Assembly: GCA_942491665.1 (NCBI GenBank)
Contig: CALOBR010000007.1
Span: forward strand, 124,001-188,000
From: CAVQGZ01 sp942491665
GTDB lineage: Bacteria; Actinomycetota; Actinomycetes; Jiangellales; Jiangellaceae
Length of the DNA: 64,000 nucleotides
Reading direction: 5' to 3'
Both the position numbers and the translations under genes were made by a program. The notes below the pieces were generated by a model. That model ran no database searches. It was not told the DNA's origin and saw nothing but the letters and a program-made list of their open reading frames with translations. Shown piece by piece: positions 54,509-62,672 of the stretch. Every line of letters begins with the position of its first letter. Within the stretch, counting starts at the first letter, position 1.

Positions 54509-55468
54509 CTATGCGGCTTCCCGGTTGGGGGCCGCAGCGTTCTCGTAGTTGATCGGGCTCATCATGTTCGCCGAGCTGTGCCGGCGGTTGTGGTTGTAGA
54601 ACCCGTAGCACCAGTCCAGCACAACCGCCTGGGCTTGGCGGGTGGTGTCGAAGTCGTGTCGGGACAAGACCTCCCATTCCAGCGAGGAGAACAGCGCTTC
54701 GGCGGCGGCGTTGTCGAAACAGGACCCGACCCTGCCCATGGACTGGCGGACCCCGAGCTGGCGGCATAGGCGGGTGAACGCATCCGCGGTGTAGGTCGAG
54801 CCCCTGTCGGTGTGGAAGATGACCCGCTCAGATACTTCTTCCCGCCAGATCACGTCCTTCCCGCCGCGGGTGGTCACGGCCATGCGGATCGCCGCACACG
54901 CCAGCTCCGCGTCCGGGTGCAACGAGGTCGCCGCCCCGAGCAGCCGCCGGGAGTACAAGTCGATCACAGTCGCCAAGTACAACTTCCCCGATGCGGTGGG
55001 AACCTCAGTGATGTCGCCCACCCACTTGGTGTTCGGGGTGTCAGCGGTGAAGTTCCGCCGGAGCAGGTCCGGGAACTTCGGGGCCGTCTTGTCCTGGCGG
55101 GTCAGCCCGTTACGCCGGCGGATCCGCCGCGCCACCAGGCCCTGGCGGCGCATCGAGTCCGCGACCGTCTTCTCGCTGACCGTCCAGCCGTCATCGCGCA
55201 GGTCATGCAGCAGCCGGGGTGACCCGTGCAACCCACGAGCCTTGACGAACGCGACCTTCACGGCCCGGTCCACCGTGTCGCGACGACGATCCCGGGGCGT
55301 GTGCAGGCCGCTGGCCGCCGCCGGGCCCTGCGCGCGGCCCCACCACTTGTAGAACCACGCCAGCGACACCCCCAGCAACGCACAGACGCTCACGAGTGGC
55401 ACCTGGTACTTGGTCCTCTGGTCGGCGATGAAGCGCGCCACGCTCACTTCGTCGCCTCCTTCACCCAC
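54509..55468 (-). CDS. IS3-family transposase OrfB (rve integrase domain)
   Basis: The 319-residue frame carries the DDE catalytic set in order: TKWVGDITEVPT with the first Asp, VIFHTDRGSTY with the second, and DNAAAEALFSSLEWE with Glu. Upstream, HHT-like helices (VKVAFVKARGLHGSPRLLHD) form the second DNA-binding part. It overlaps OrfA by 25 bases in another frame, as expected for production of a fused OrfAB transposase by frameshifting. An obvious A-rich slippery site is not visible. The frame is intact. Confidence 0.94.
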   Translation of the reverse strand: MGEGGDEVSVARFIADQRTKYQVPLVSVCALLGVSLAWFYKWWGRAQGPAAASGLHTPRDRRRDTVDRAVKVAFVKARGLHGSPRLLHDLRDDGWTVSEKTVADSMRRQGLVARRIRRRNGLTRQDKTAPKFPDLLRRNFTADTPNTKWVGDITEVPTASGKLYLATVIDLYSRRLLGAATSLHPDAELACAAIRMAVTTRGGKDVIWREEVSERVIFHTDRGSTYTADAFTRLCRQLGVRQSMGRVGSCFDNAAAEALFSSLEWEVLSRHDFDTTRQAQAVVLDWCYGFYNHNRRHSSANMMSPINYENAAAPNREAA

Positions 55469-55734
55469 AGGACCACGGATCGCTTGAGAACATCACGCTC
55501 CATCCGCAGCTCGGCGACCTCCGCCCGCAGCCGCTTCAGCTCCTCCACGTCACCGCCGGACAGACCCTCGGTGCCTGCCCGGGCCTCCCGGTCCCGGGCC
55601 ACCCAGTTGCCCAACGTGCCCTCGTTCACCCCGAGGTCACGGGCGACCTGCGCGATCGGCTTCTTCGTCTCGTAGACGATCCGGACCGCTCCCTCACGGA
55701 ACTCCCGGTCGTACTTCTTCCTGTGCTCTGGCAT
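55444..55734 (-). CDS. IS3-family transposase OrfA
   Basis: This 96-residue protein has the Tnp_1/HTH_38 pattern: KKYDREFREGAVRIVYE, the helix-turn-helix PIAQVARDLGVNEGTLGNWV, and a leucine-zipper-like helix EELKRLRAEVAELRMERDVL that mediates dimerisation. It binds the element ends and is combined with OrfB for transposition. Confidence 0.94.
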   Translation of the reverse strand: MPEHRKKYDREFREGAVRIVYETKKPIAQVARDLGVNEGTLGNWVARDREARAGTEGLSGGDVEELKRLRAEVAELRMERDVLKRSVVLWVKEATK

Positions 55735-55783
55735 CGCTACCCCTTATAGCTGATGCCTCTACGGTCCGGGGGGAACCTCAGAA

Positions 55784-56006
55784 CGGCGGCGACACTGGCG
55801 TACAGCAGAGTCCCGAGCAGGACGAGGCCCTGCACGCCGACCATCAACGGGCCGAGGGCCTCGCGGCCGAAGGGGTAGCGAGAGGTTGGGCCGGCCGCGA
55901 CGCCACCGATCACAGCCGACGCCGAGGCCGACAGCCTCAGCCCGAACTGCTCCTTGCGGGCCTCGGAGGCGGCGTCGCCAGCCACGCCGCTGAGCCGCCG
56001 GCTCAT
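55784..56006 (-). pseudogene. Cation diffusion facilitator-type transporter, 5' fragment
   Basis: The ATG at 56006 overlaps the stop of the upstream gene (ATGA). The fragment encodes LRLSASASAVIGGV, then SRYPFGREALGPLMVGVQGL and VLLGTLLYASVAAVL before the IS3 element. RYPFGREALxPLxVGVQGLVLL is a recognisable CDF segment. The first two or three membrane helices expected before it are largely missing, so an N-terminal deletion came in addition to the insertion. Confidence 0.72.
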
Positions 56007-56470
56007 GTCTGCGCAGGCGCCTCCGCTGCCGCGAGGGTCTGCTCAGGAACTGCGTAGTACAGGCGTGCCGCCACGCGTCCGAGGTCGTCGAGCGCATCGG
56101 CAGCGCTGCCGTGCAGCAGGTGCACGTCCACCCCGGCGAGCACCGCGGCACGCGCCAAGGCTTCGAGGAGGTCGCCGTCGTCGAGGTGGGCGGACACCAA
56201 CACCTCCCGGGCGAGGAACTGATCGAGCGCAGCCAAACTCGCTGCAGGTCCGTCCGCAGCCCTGCCAGCGGCCCGCGCCGACCCCAGCGCTGCCACGAGC
56301 CCCAAGTGCTGCTCGTTCTCATAGGCTTCGGCGTGCGGGTCGATCCGCTCTGAGATCTCGTCGGCACTACTCGTGACGGGGATGGGAACGACACCCATGA
56401 GCGCACGGTGGCTGCGCTGGCTCAGCGCTCGCGCCACGCCATGGGCCTCCGTGGCGATACCGCCGAGCAT
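56003..56470 (-). CDS. Hypothetical protein upstream of the transporter remnant
   Basis: From ATG 56470 the product has 155 residues, mostly acidic helical: LGGIATEAHGVARALSQRS, then DEISERIDPHAEAYENEQHL and ALDQFLAREVLVSAHLDD. It ends four bases into the transporter start. I do not recognise the family. Because its neighbours on both sides are decayed, its own state is uncertain; the frame is intact, but that is the only support for it being real. Confidence 0.45.
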   Translation of the reverse strand: MLGGIATEAHGVARALSQRSHRALMGVVPIPVTSSADEISERIDPHAEAYENEQHLGLVAALGSARAAGRAADGPAASLAALDQFLAREVLVSAHLDDGDLLEALARAAVLAGVDVHLLHGSAADALDDLGRVAARLYYAVPEQTLAAAEAPAQT

Positions 56471-56502
56471 GGTCGTCCGGGTTGCACCCCGGCCAGTGGC
56501 TC

Positions 56503-57004
56503 TCAGCGCTGGCGTCTCGCGGCTTCCGAGCGATACGTGTCGAAGCGGTCGAACCATCGCTCGTTGACCGTTGGGGCCAGCTTCACGCCTACTTCCTGCT
56601 CGAGAACCAGTTGCGTCAGGCGCTCGCCATCGATCCAGTCAACAGTGGGCGTGGCGGCCGTCGCTGCTTTGCGAGCGGGCTCGGAGAACTTGCCGAGGGT
56701 GACGAGAATGGCTCGCTCCGCTCCTTTCGTCTGTGCGTCCCGCTGGAGAGGGCGACGATTTCATGGCCGATCGGCCTTGTCCCTTCGGGGTCGTATCGCT
56801 TGACCTGAACGGCGACCCGCGATGACAGAACGGCGCTAGCGGCGCGGTGCCGATGCCGTCGATGCCCTCATCACCCGAGCTACCGACACGCTTCAGTGCA
56901 AGCCCATACAGACGGAGCAAGTACAAGACAAACTCCTCGAACGATTGCGGGCTCAGGCGATGGAGGCGCCTCAGGAGAACCTGATGCCAGTCATCCGGGC
57001 CGTC
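56503..57004 (-). pseudogene. Mrr-type restriction endonuclease, frameshifted
   Basis: Near 57000 one frame gives HRLSPQSFEEFVLYLLRLYG and SSGDEGIDGIG, the first half of the Mrr PD-(D/E)xK site. After a shift near 56827 another frame continues VLSSRVAVQVKRYDPEGTRP, which holds the QxK half. After a second shift near 56735 comes TKGAERAILVTLGKFSEPAR, VDWIDGERLTQLV and a stop at 56503. Domain order and residues fit Mrr-family endonucleases that cut modified DNA. No start codon or N-terminal wing domain is evident. The gene is dead or badly sequenced. Confidence 0.72.
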
Positions 57005-57084
57005 GCCAACCCCCGGGCTGTCTAAGCACAGGTCGTTCCTGATCGGTGCCCCGGTGTGGGGTCGACGGCAGTGTTGCCGCCGAG

Positions 57085-57933
57085 CTAGTCCAGGTACCAG
57101 CGGACCCCGGTGAAGGTGTGCCACGTCTGCAGGAGGTGCTGGTCTCCGGTGGCGGTGATCGTCGCGTCGTCACCGCGGTTCCACAGCGCCAGGTAGAGGT
57201 CGGAAGCCGTGCCAGTGAGGGTGAGGTCTGGTGAGTCGCTGGCGTGGCCCTTCTTGATGCTTCGCCGTCCCAACGTCATGTACCAGTGGTCGTTGGTGTC
57301 GCGCGCGTGGACGTGGATCGTGTGGTCCCCGTCGAGCGGGAAGGTCTTGCCCTCTGGGCGGGAGACGTCTTCGTAGAACGCGTAGAGCAGTTCAGAGACC
57401 CCATCGGATGCGAACTCGGGACTGAATCCGGTGGTCGTGCCCGCGGCGTTCTCCGCGTCGTATCGGTGGACCGACGTCTCGTGAGCCTGTCGCCGCGCCC
57501 ACATCGCCAGAGGTGACGGTGCAGGGAGGAACGTCTGCGCTGCTACCTCCTGCGGGGCGGACTCGAGCACGTCCACCAAGTTGGCGTTGGTCAATAGGTA
57601 CCAGGAAACCAGGTGGTCGTCATCGGGCCAGAACACCGCCAGGTCGGGCCACGAGGTGGCGAGGAGCGACCGGTCGTCGAGATCGAGCGTGGCTCCGGGC
57701 CGTCGCGCGACGTTGGCGGCTGCCCACAGGTGGATCTCGCCCAGATGGCGCACCAGGTCGCGCAGACCCCAGCCTGGGCAGTCACGTACGGCGGAATCCC
57801 AGTCGCCGCGCCTCGCCGCGGCGGCGAAGGCCTGACCCTCCCTCGCCACCGTTGCGATGTGAGCCTCGATCGAGATCGGGGTCGTCGGCTCGGCGGCGCT
57901 CGCCGAGCGCTCGGTGCCTCTGGTGGTTGTCAT
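57085..57933 (-). CDS. Maleylpyruvate isomerase-family (mycothiol-dependent, DinB-like) protein
   Basis: From ATG 57933 the protein has 282 residues. An N-terminal DinB-type four-helix bundle has CPGWGLRDLVRHLGEIHLWA, with the metal-binding His, and RRQAHETSVHRYDAE with two more His. A C-terminal alpha/beta domain (LTGTASDLYLALWNRGDD) follows. Such proteins use mycothiol or bind divalent metal in thiol-transfer reactions. The gene is divergent from a PadR regulator across a palindromic operator, so it is the likely target of that repressor. The substrate is unknown. Confidence 0.85.
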   Translation of the reverse strand: MTTTRGTERSASAAEPTTPISIEAHIATVAREGQAFAAAARRGDWDSAVRDCPGWGLRDLVRHLGEIHLWAAANVARRPGATLDLDDRSLLATSWPDLAVFWPDDDHLVSWYLLTNANLVDVLESAPQEVAAQTFLPAPSPLAMWARRQAHETSVHRYDAENAAGTTTGFSPEFASDGVSELLYAFYEDVSRPEGKTFPLDGDHTIHVHARDTNDHWYMTLGRRSIKKGHASDSPDLTLTGTASDLYLALWNRGDDATITATGDQHLLQTWHTFTGVRWYLD

Positions 57934-57975
57934 CGCCAGTACTGCCCCTTCGAGGTGACGTTGGTGTGAGGAAAG

Positions 57976-57992
57976 TACTGCAGTGTGCAGTA
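57976..57992. promoter_or_regulatory. PadR-type operator between divergent genes
   Basis: TACTGCA-GTG-TGCAGTA is a perfect inverted repeat with 7-base arms. It ends 10 bases before the PadR start and lies 42 bases before the divergent isomerase start. The position fits autorepression and shared control. Confidence 0.7.
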
Positions 57993-58002
57993 TTGTCAAG
58001 GG

Positions 58003-58680
58003 GTGCCACCGCGCCCGACGACAACCTCCTACGCCGTCCTGGCCCTACTGAGCCTCAGGTCCTGGACCGGCTACGACCTCACCCAGCAGGCCGCCCGAAG
58101 CCTGCGCTACGCCTGGCCCAAGTCCGAGCGTCTCCTCTACAGCGAACCGAAGAAGCTCGTCTCGCTCGGCTACGCCGCGACCCACACCGAGCAGACCGGC
58201 AGGCGCACTCGCAACGTCTACATGATCACCGACCAAGGTCGCCAGGCGCTCTCAGCGTGGATCACGACGCCGACCGCGCCGCCGCAGCTAGAGGCCGAAG
58301 CCCTCCTGCGTTTGCTGTTCGCCGACCACGGCACCGTCGCCAACCTGATGGCTGCCCTCGACCAGCTGGACACCGACACGCGAGACCTGCACGACTCCGT
58401 CCTGGATCTCATGAACGGCTACCTTCGCGGCCAACACCCCTTCCCCCAGCGAACCCACCTCTCGGTGCTGTTCGCCACGTTCCAGCTCGAGTTGTTCACC
58501 CTCATCGAGGACTGGGCCGACTTCGCACGCCAGGAGATCGCCGACTGGCCCAGTACCAAGGACCGCGGCATGGACGACCGCACCCGACTCCTTACCGAGG
58601 TCATCGTCGCCGGCGAGTCCGTCCTCGACAACCCGCGGCTCGCTAGGCCGCAGGACCGGCCAGGGTCTCAGCGCGCGTAG
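58003..58680 (+). CDS. PadR-family transcriptional regulator
   Basis: The GTG at 58003 follows AAGGGG. The 225 residues open with the PadR winged helix: TSYAVLALLSLRSWTGYDLT, the recognition-helix region YAWPKSERLLYSEPKKLVSL and the wing GRRTRNVYMITDQGRQAL. A C-terminal helical dimerisation domain of Vir-type follows (LLRLLFADHG, FQLELFTLIEDW). It should repress its own gene and the divergent isomerase gene until a ligand, often a phenolic or lipophilic compound, releases it. Confidence 0.9.
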   Translation: MPPRPTTTSYAVLALLSLRSWTGYDLTQQAARSLRYAWPKSERLLYSEPKKLVSLGYAATHTEQTGRRTRNVYMITDQGRQALSAWITTPTAPPQLEAEALLRLLFADHGTVANLMAALDQLDTDTRDLHDSVLDLMNGYLRGQHPFPQRTHLSVLFATFQLELFTLIEDWADFARQEIADWPSTKDRGMDDRTRLLTEVIVAGESVLDNPRLARPQDRPGSQRA

Positions 58681-59245
58681 GCAACGGCCGCCGGCAAGAG
58701 AGGCCTGCCCGCCGCCTAGCCGGAGCGCACTCGGCGATCCGTAGGACGGCGGGCGTGGTGGAAGCCAAGGGCGCGAGCGTGACTGTGGGAAGTCTGCCTC
58801 CTGGCTGCAGCCAAGATGGTTCCGGGCGCCTCGCTGCTCGAAGCACGCGTTCAGCGCCTGCTCTCATCGCCTCCAGCGCCGGTGGTGAGGACGTTGCCGT
58901 TCCGCGGGGTCGTCGTCCTGCCTGCCAGGCCCCAACCCGACCACCTGACCCGCATACTCCTCCTTCCTAGTCACAGCAGCCAGGGCGGGACCCAGCCCGG
59001 CGCACGCGGTTGGCTACGCCGGGCGGCCTCGGCGAAGCGCGTCCACAGGCGGCTGCCGATAGGACGCAGCACCGAAGCGCGCTCATTGGGTGACGCGTTG
59101 TACGTAGGAGCCCCTGGGCTCGGGCGCCCGCGACGACGAGCTGCCCCGCTGCGTGAGACGTGACCGGGTCTCATCGGTGAGCGTGGACGAGCGGCCTCAC
59201 CCTGGGTCGCGGCTGGGTGAGGATCCTCGCCGATACGCTGCAGTC
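58681..59245. other. Gap without a supported gene
   Basis: No open frame here has convincing protein character. A minus-strand stretch ending at 58971 (RLWTRFAEAARRSQPRAPGW) could be the tail of a lost gene, but nothing else supports it. The promoter of the nitroreductase-like gene probably lies at its right end. Confidence 0.3.
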
Positions 59246-59866
59246 ATGACGGCACGGCCAACCGTGCGCAGCGCCAAGGGACCCTCCGGTCCAGAGCGTG
59301 ATGTGATGCTGCGGGCATTCAGGTGGGCTAACCGGCACGTCATGCTGCCGATGCTGCGGCACCGCATCGCGGGTGCCTGGGTCGGCAGCCCCCTGATCGG
59401 CTACTTCCTCACGTTGACGACAACGGGCCGGCGTTCCGGCCTGCTACGCGAGACCCCGTTGAACTACGCGATCCTCGACGGGCATGTCTATGTGCTGTCC
59501 GGTTTCGGCGCCCACGCCGACTGGTACCTGAACCTGACCGCCGACCCCCAGGTCACCCTCGGTCTGCCCGGTCGGACCCTGCAGGGAGCGGCGGCCCCTG
59601 TGCTGGACCCGGTCGAGGCGGAGCGGGCGGCGATGGCGGTCGCACGCAACTGCGGGTTCGCGCTGGTCTTCGAAGGGACCAACCCGCTGACCGTCACCGA
59701 CGAGCACCTTCGCGAGCAGCTGGCTGGTCGGCCCGTCGTGCGGATCAGTACCTCCGAGGCGATCCGTCCGGGCAGGCACGACCCGGGCTCACACTCCTGG
59801 CTGCTTCCACATGTCGTTGTTCCCCTTGCAGTCATCAGGGCGGCCCAACTGCTCAGACGTCACTGA
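59246..59866 (+). CDS. Deazaflavin (F420)-dependent nitroreductase-family protein
   Basis: From ATG 59246 the product has 206 residues. The Ddn-like split-barrel signatures are present: LTLTTTGRRSGLLRETPLNY, VYVLSGFGAHADWYLNLTAD and PQVTLGLPGR. Enzymes of this group use reduced F420 to reduce nitro compounds, quinones or enones. A ~35-residue extension lies on the N-terminal side, and the C-terminus ends in a hydrophobic helix (LLPHVVVPLAVIRAAQLL) that may bind membrane. It stands alone. Confidence 0.88.
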   Translation: MTARPTVRSAKGPSGPERDVMLRAFRWANRHVMLPMLRHRIAGAWVGSPLIGYFLTLTTTGRRSGLLRETPLNYAILDGHVYVLSGFGAHADWYLNLTADPQVTLGLPGRTLQGAAAPVLDPVEAERAAMAVARNCGFALVFEGTNPLTVTDEHLREQLAGRPVVRISTSEAIRPGRHDPGSHSWLLPHVVVPLAVIRAAQLLRRH

Positions 59867-60712
59867 CCCCGGTGCACAGACGTCAACTCGCCCCGCAAGC
59901 GCGACCCGACACCAGATCAGCCTTCGGCTACCGGCATGTGTCGGCCGTCGCGGAGTTGTCGCTCCTGCCTCAGAGCGCGGCGGCGAGGTCCAGGACTAGC
60001 CTCGGCCGAGGGCCGGGAAGTCTCGACCGACAAGCGGCCCGCGCCGCTGCGGCGGCGCACCACGAGTCCCAGCTGGCGGTTCGTTGCAGCACGTGGGCAC
60101 AGCAATCGACCGTTCCCGTGGCGGCGAGCTGGATACGTTCGACGACGATCAGGTCCTCGTCCAGACTCACGGGCGGCTCAGGAACTCTGGAAGTTCGGCA
60201 ACCTCGGCGATGCCGAAGTCGCCGAGGACGTCGCGTGCGGGCAGCCGGCTGTCGATTGGTGGGAGCGTGGCGCCCCCACGACGCGTTGACGCCGAGCGCG
60301 CGCCCATAGCCGCCGCCAGTGAGGTCGACGGGGCAGCGCTGTGACGCGGGTGGCGAGTCGTGGTCGCGAAAGGTGCGCTAGGTCCCCCGGTCGGATGCGA
60401 ACCCGACCAGACGAACGTCCTCGCAGGGGTGCAGCGTGCTGGTGACGTGACTGGATCCTGCCTGCCGCGGCGGCCGCGATCGCGCCGCAGGGGGCCGCAT
60501 GGCCCTGAACCTCGTGCAGGTGGGGAGAATCATGGGTGCGTGCGCACCGCGCGAGTGTTCGTCGTCGTGGGCAGCCCGACGCCGGGGATGGAGATCCCCA
60601 AGCAGGTTGAGGCCTGTCATGCCGCAGTCCTCGGGCGCGTCCCTGTGGACGACCTGACTCGTGACGCTCGGGATCACCGAGCGCGTCGACTCTTCCGCCA
60701 GGAGGATCGCAG
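59867..60712. other. Gap with possible coding remnants
   Basis: Two minus-strand fragments overlap by four bases near 60170: one ending FGIAEVAELPEFLSRP and one starting at GTG/ATG 60170, SLDEDLIVVERIQLAATGTV. They look more protein-like than chance but are short, and I cannot assign them. The plus strand shows only Arg/Pro-rich frames. The remainder holds no recognised feature. Confidence 0.25.
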
Positions 60713-61186
60713 ATGAAGACGAACGACGCCGCCGCTCACTTCGTGGCCCACCGCCGCATCGCGGTGACGGGGGTGTCGCGCGAGGCGGCGAACCACGGCA
60801 GCAACGTGGTGTACAAGCGGCTGCGTGAGCGGGGGTACAAGGTGGCCGCGGTCAACCCGAACGCTGCGAGCGTGGAAGGCGACCCCTGCTATCCCGACCT
60901 GCGTTCCGTTCCCGGCGGCGTCGAGGCGGTGGTGATCGCCACGAGCGCGGCGTAGGCCGATGGGACGATGCGCGAGGCTGTTGACCTGGGCATCACCGAC
61001 GTGTGGATGCACCGCTCCTTCGGCCCGGGCAGCGTGTCGGCGTCGGCCGTCGTGTCTGGCCGCGAGCACGGCGTCACGGTGATCGACGGCGGGTGCCCTC
61101 TGATGTACGGGTCGGCGTCTGATGGCGGCCACCGGTTCATGTGCCGACTCCTCACCCTGACCGGCGCCGTCCCCCGCACGGTGTGA
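60713..61186 (+). pseudogene. CoA-binding (YccU-like) protein with in-frame TAG
   Basis: The ATG at 60713 follows AGGAGGATC. The 157-codon frame encodes a Rossmann-fold CoA-binding protein: RRIAVTGVSREAANHGSNVV, YKVAAVNPNA, GGVEAVVIATS, then LGITDVWMHRSFGPGSVS and the terminal VIDGGCPLMY. A single TAG at 60953-60955 sits between TSAA and ADGTMREAVD; a GAG codon would fit. Everything else is in frame and well preserved, so the mutation is recent or is a sequence error. An internal ATG (60968) could restart translation. Confidence 0.8.
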
Positions 61187-61601
61187 GCCAGCCGTATCTG
61201 CAGGCATCGGTGAGGTTCCCTGTAGCTCGTCCCGACAACACTGACGTCATGTGGCTCGACCCAGCCGTCCCACCAAGTCGCCGCAACTCACGGCGACAGC
61301 CAAGACAGCTCGTCGCGGTGCGCCGTTGGCGGCGAAGTGGGTCACCTGACGCGCGCCGGCACTGGGCTCCGTGCGCGAAGAGTCACGGCGCGGCCACGGG
61401 GGGAACGTGACCCGGCGCAGGGCGGCGGTCCCCAGCGGGGTGAGGCGGAGCATCATGGGGTCCTCTGCGCCGCTGATGCGGAATCCCGTTTCGACTCTCC
61501 CCGGGACAACTCGAACGGCTGCGTCGTGGGCGGCTTCCACGATCGAGCCGCGCCGGCGCCTCGGGTGGAGGCACCCTCCAGGTCAACGCGTCGCCGTGCG
61601 C
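61187..61601. other. Gap with a possible coding remnant
   Basis: A minus-strand stretch near 61410-61540 reads VETGFRISGAEDPMMLRLTP then LGTAALRRV, which resembles the end of a larger protein, but no gene can be built around it. The rest shows no coding pattern. Confidence 0.25.
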
Positions 61602-62672
61602 TCAGACTGTGGCGGCCATCTGCTGCTCGAGGCGACGACCCATCGCCGAGACAGCGGGGAGTAGGGCGAGGCAGATGGCGACACACGCGGCCAGCTCGAC
61701 GAGGTGCTCGGAGAAGGTCGTGCCGGTCACGGCCATGTCGTAGATGGGCTGGAGGAAGTAGTACGTCGGGAACAGCTGGGCAATCCACTGCGGCAGACCG
61801 GGGAACAACGTGAAGAGCACTGGGGCCACGACGAGCAATGCGCCGCCCTTGACCGTGGTGAACAGCGTGTTGCTGTCTTTGGCCCAGCTCCCGACGACAA
61901 GCCCCAGCTCGGCCATCATCACCCCGCCCAGCAGCAGGAACAGCGTCATGGCCAATGGCTGGGACCCGAAGGCGTCGTTGAGTGCCAGCGTCACCCAGCC
62001 CATCATGACTGCCAGCAGCACACCTAGCGCACCCTTGCCCACCAGGATCTCCGACATCCGTACCGGGGTGATCAGCAGGGCATCCAAGGTTCGCTTCTCG
62101 CGCTCCTCAACCATTGAGGACGCTGGGAGGAAGAGCCCGGCGATGATCACGGCGTACATGACGATGAACGGCAGCAAGCGGTCCTCTACCGGCACCCACT
62201 TCTGGTCGCCCACCGTGGCGACGACAACCTCGACCGGTGGGCTGCCACCTGAGGCCGCTCGCAGCTCGTCCAGCGTGGTCACGTCGATGACGAGTCGTGT
62301 TGACGCGAGGCTCTGCCCCGACACGACCAGTACGAGCTCGGTCTGCTGCCCCGTCGCCAGCGCCTCGTCCGTCCCTGCCGGCAGAAGCAGCCCGGCGTCG
62401 TAGTCGTGTGCCTCGACCGCGGCACTCATCGCATCGGCGTCGTCGAGCACGGTGACCTCGATGCCGTCGACCGCCTGCAGCGCCGCGGTGATGCGTGACG
62501 AGCTTTCGTCCACGACAGCGAGACGCGCCGGCGGCGCGAACAGGTCGCCGAACACGGCGCTGATCAGGAAAGTGAACACGAGAGGCAGCGCCAGAACCCA
62601 CAGGAAGACGGGCGAGCGCGGGCCCAGCCGCAGGTCCTTGGCCAGCACGTGAGCAGCCTGTTTGAGGTTCAT
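61602..62672 (-). CDS. ABC-2-type transporter permease (second)
   Basis: The ATG at 62672 overlaps the stop of the first permease (ATGA). The 356-residue protein has a first membrane helix (VFLWVLALPLVFTFLISAVF), a ~150-residue extracytoplasmic domain, then five helices with SSMVEEREKRTLDALLITPV, the coupling signature of ABC-2 permeases. It is the third gene of an ATPase-permease-permease exporter operon. The substrate, by analogy drug or lipid efflux, is not indicated. Confidence 0.9.
   Translation of the reverse strand: MNLKQAAHVLAKDLRLGPRSPVFLWVLALPLVFTFLISAVFGDLFAPPARLAVVDESSSRITAALQAVDGIEVTVLDDADAMSAAVEAHDYDAGLLLPAGTDEALATGQQTELVLVVSGQSLASTRLVIDVTTLDELRAASGGSPPVEVVVATVGDQKWVPVEDRLLPFIVMYAVIIAGLFLPASSMVEEREKRTLDALLITPVRMSEILVGKGALGVLLAVMMGWVTLALNDAFGSQPLAMTLFLLLGGVMMAELGLVVGSWAKDSNTLFTTVKGGALLVVAPVLFTLFPGLPQWIAQLFPTYYFLQPIYDMAVTGTTFSEHLVELAACVAICLALLPAVSAMGRRLEQQMAATV

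Larger units (their letters stand above)
54478..55780 (-). mobile_element. IS3-family insertion sequence, complete
   Basis: The element is 1303 bp. The inverted repeat at the left end starts TGTGGTTCCCCCCG, and the right end on the other strand starts TGAGGTTCCCCCCG; similarity continues to about 24 bases (AATCGTGGAG vs GACCGTAGAG). A 3-base duplication GAA lies at 54475-54477 and 55781-55783. Two overlapping transposase frames are on the minus strand. It has inserted into a cation-transporter gene. Confidence 0.92.

Noticed and set aside
55444..55468. Programmed frameshift slippery site between OrfA and OrfB
   Set aside because: The overlap fits the IS3 plan, but no A-rich slippery heptamer is visible, so no site is annotated.
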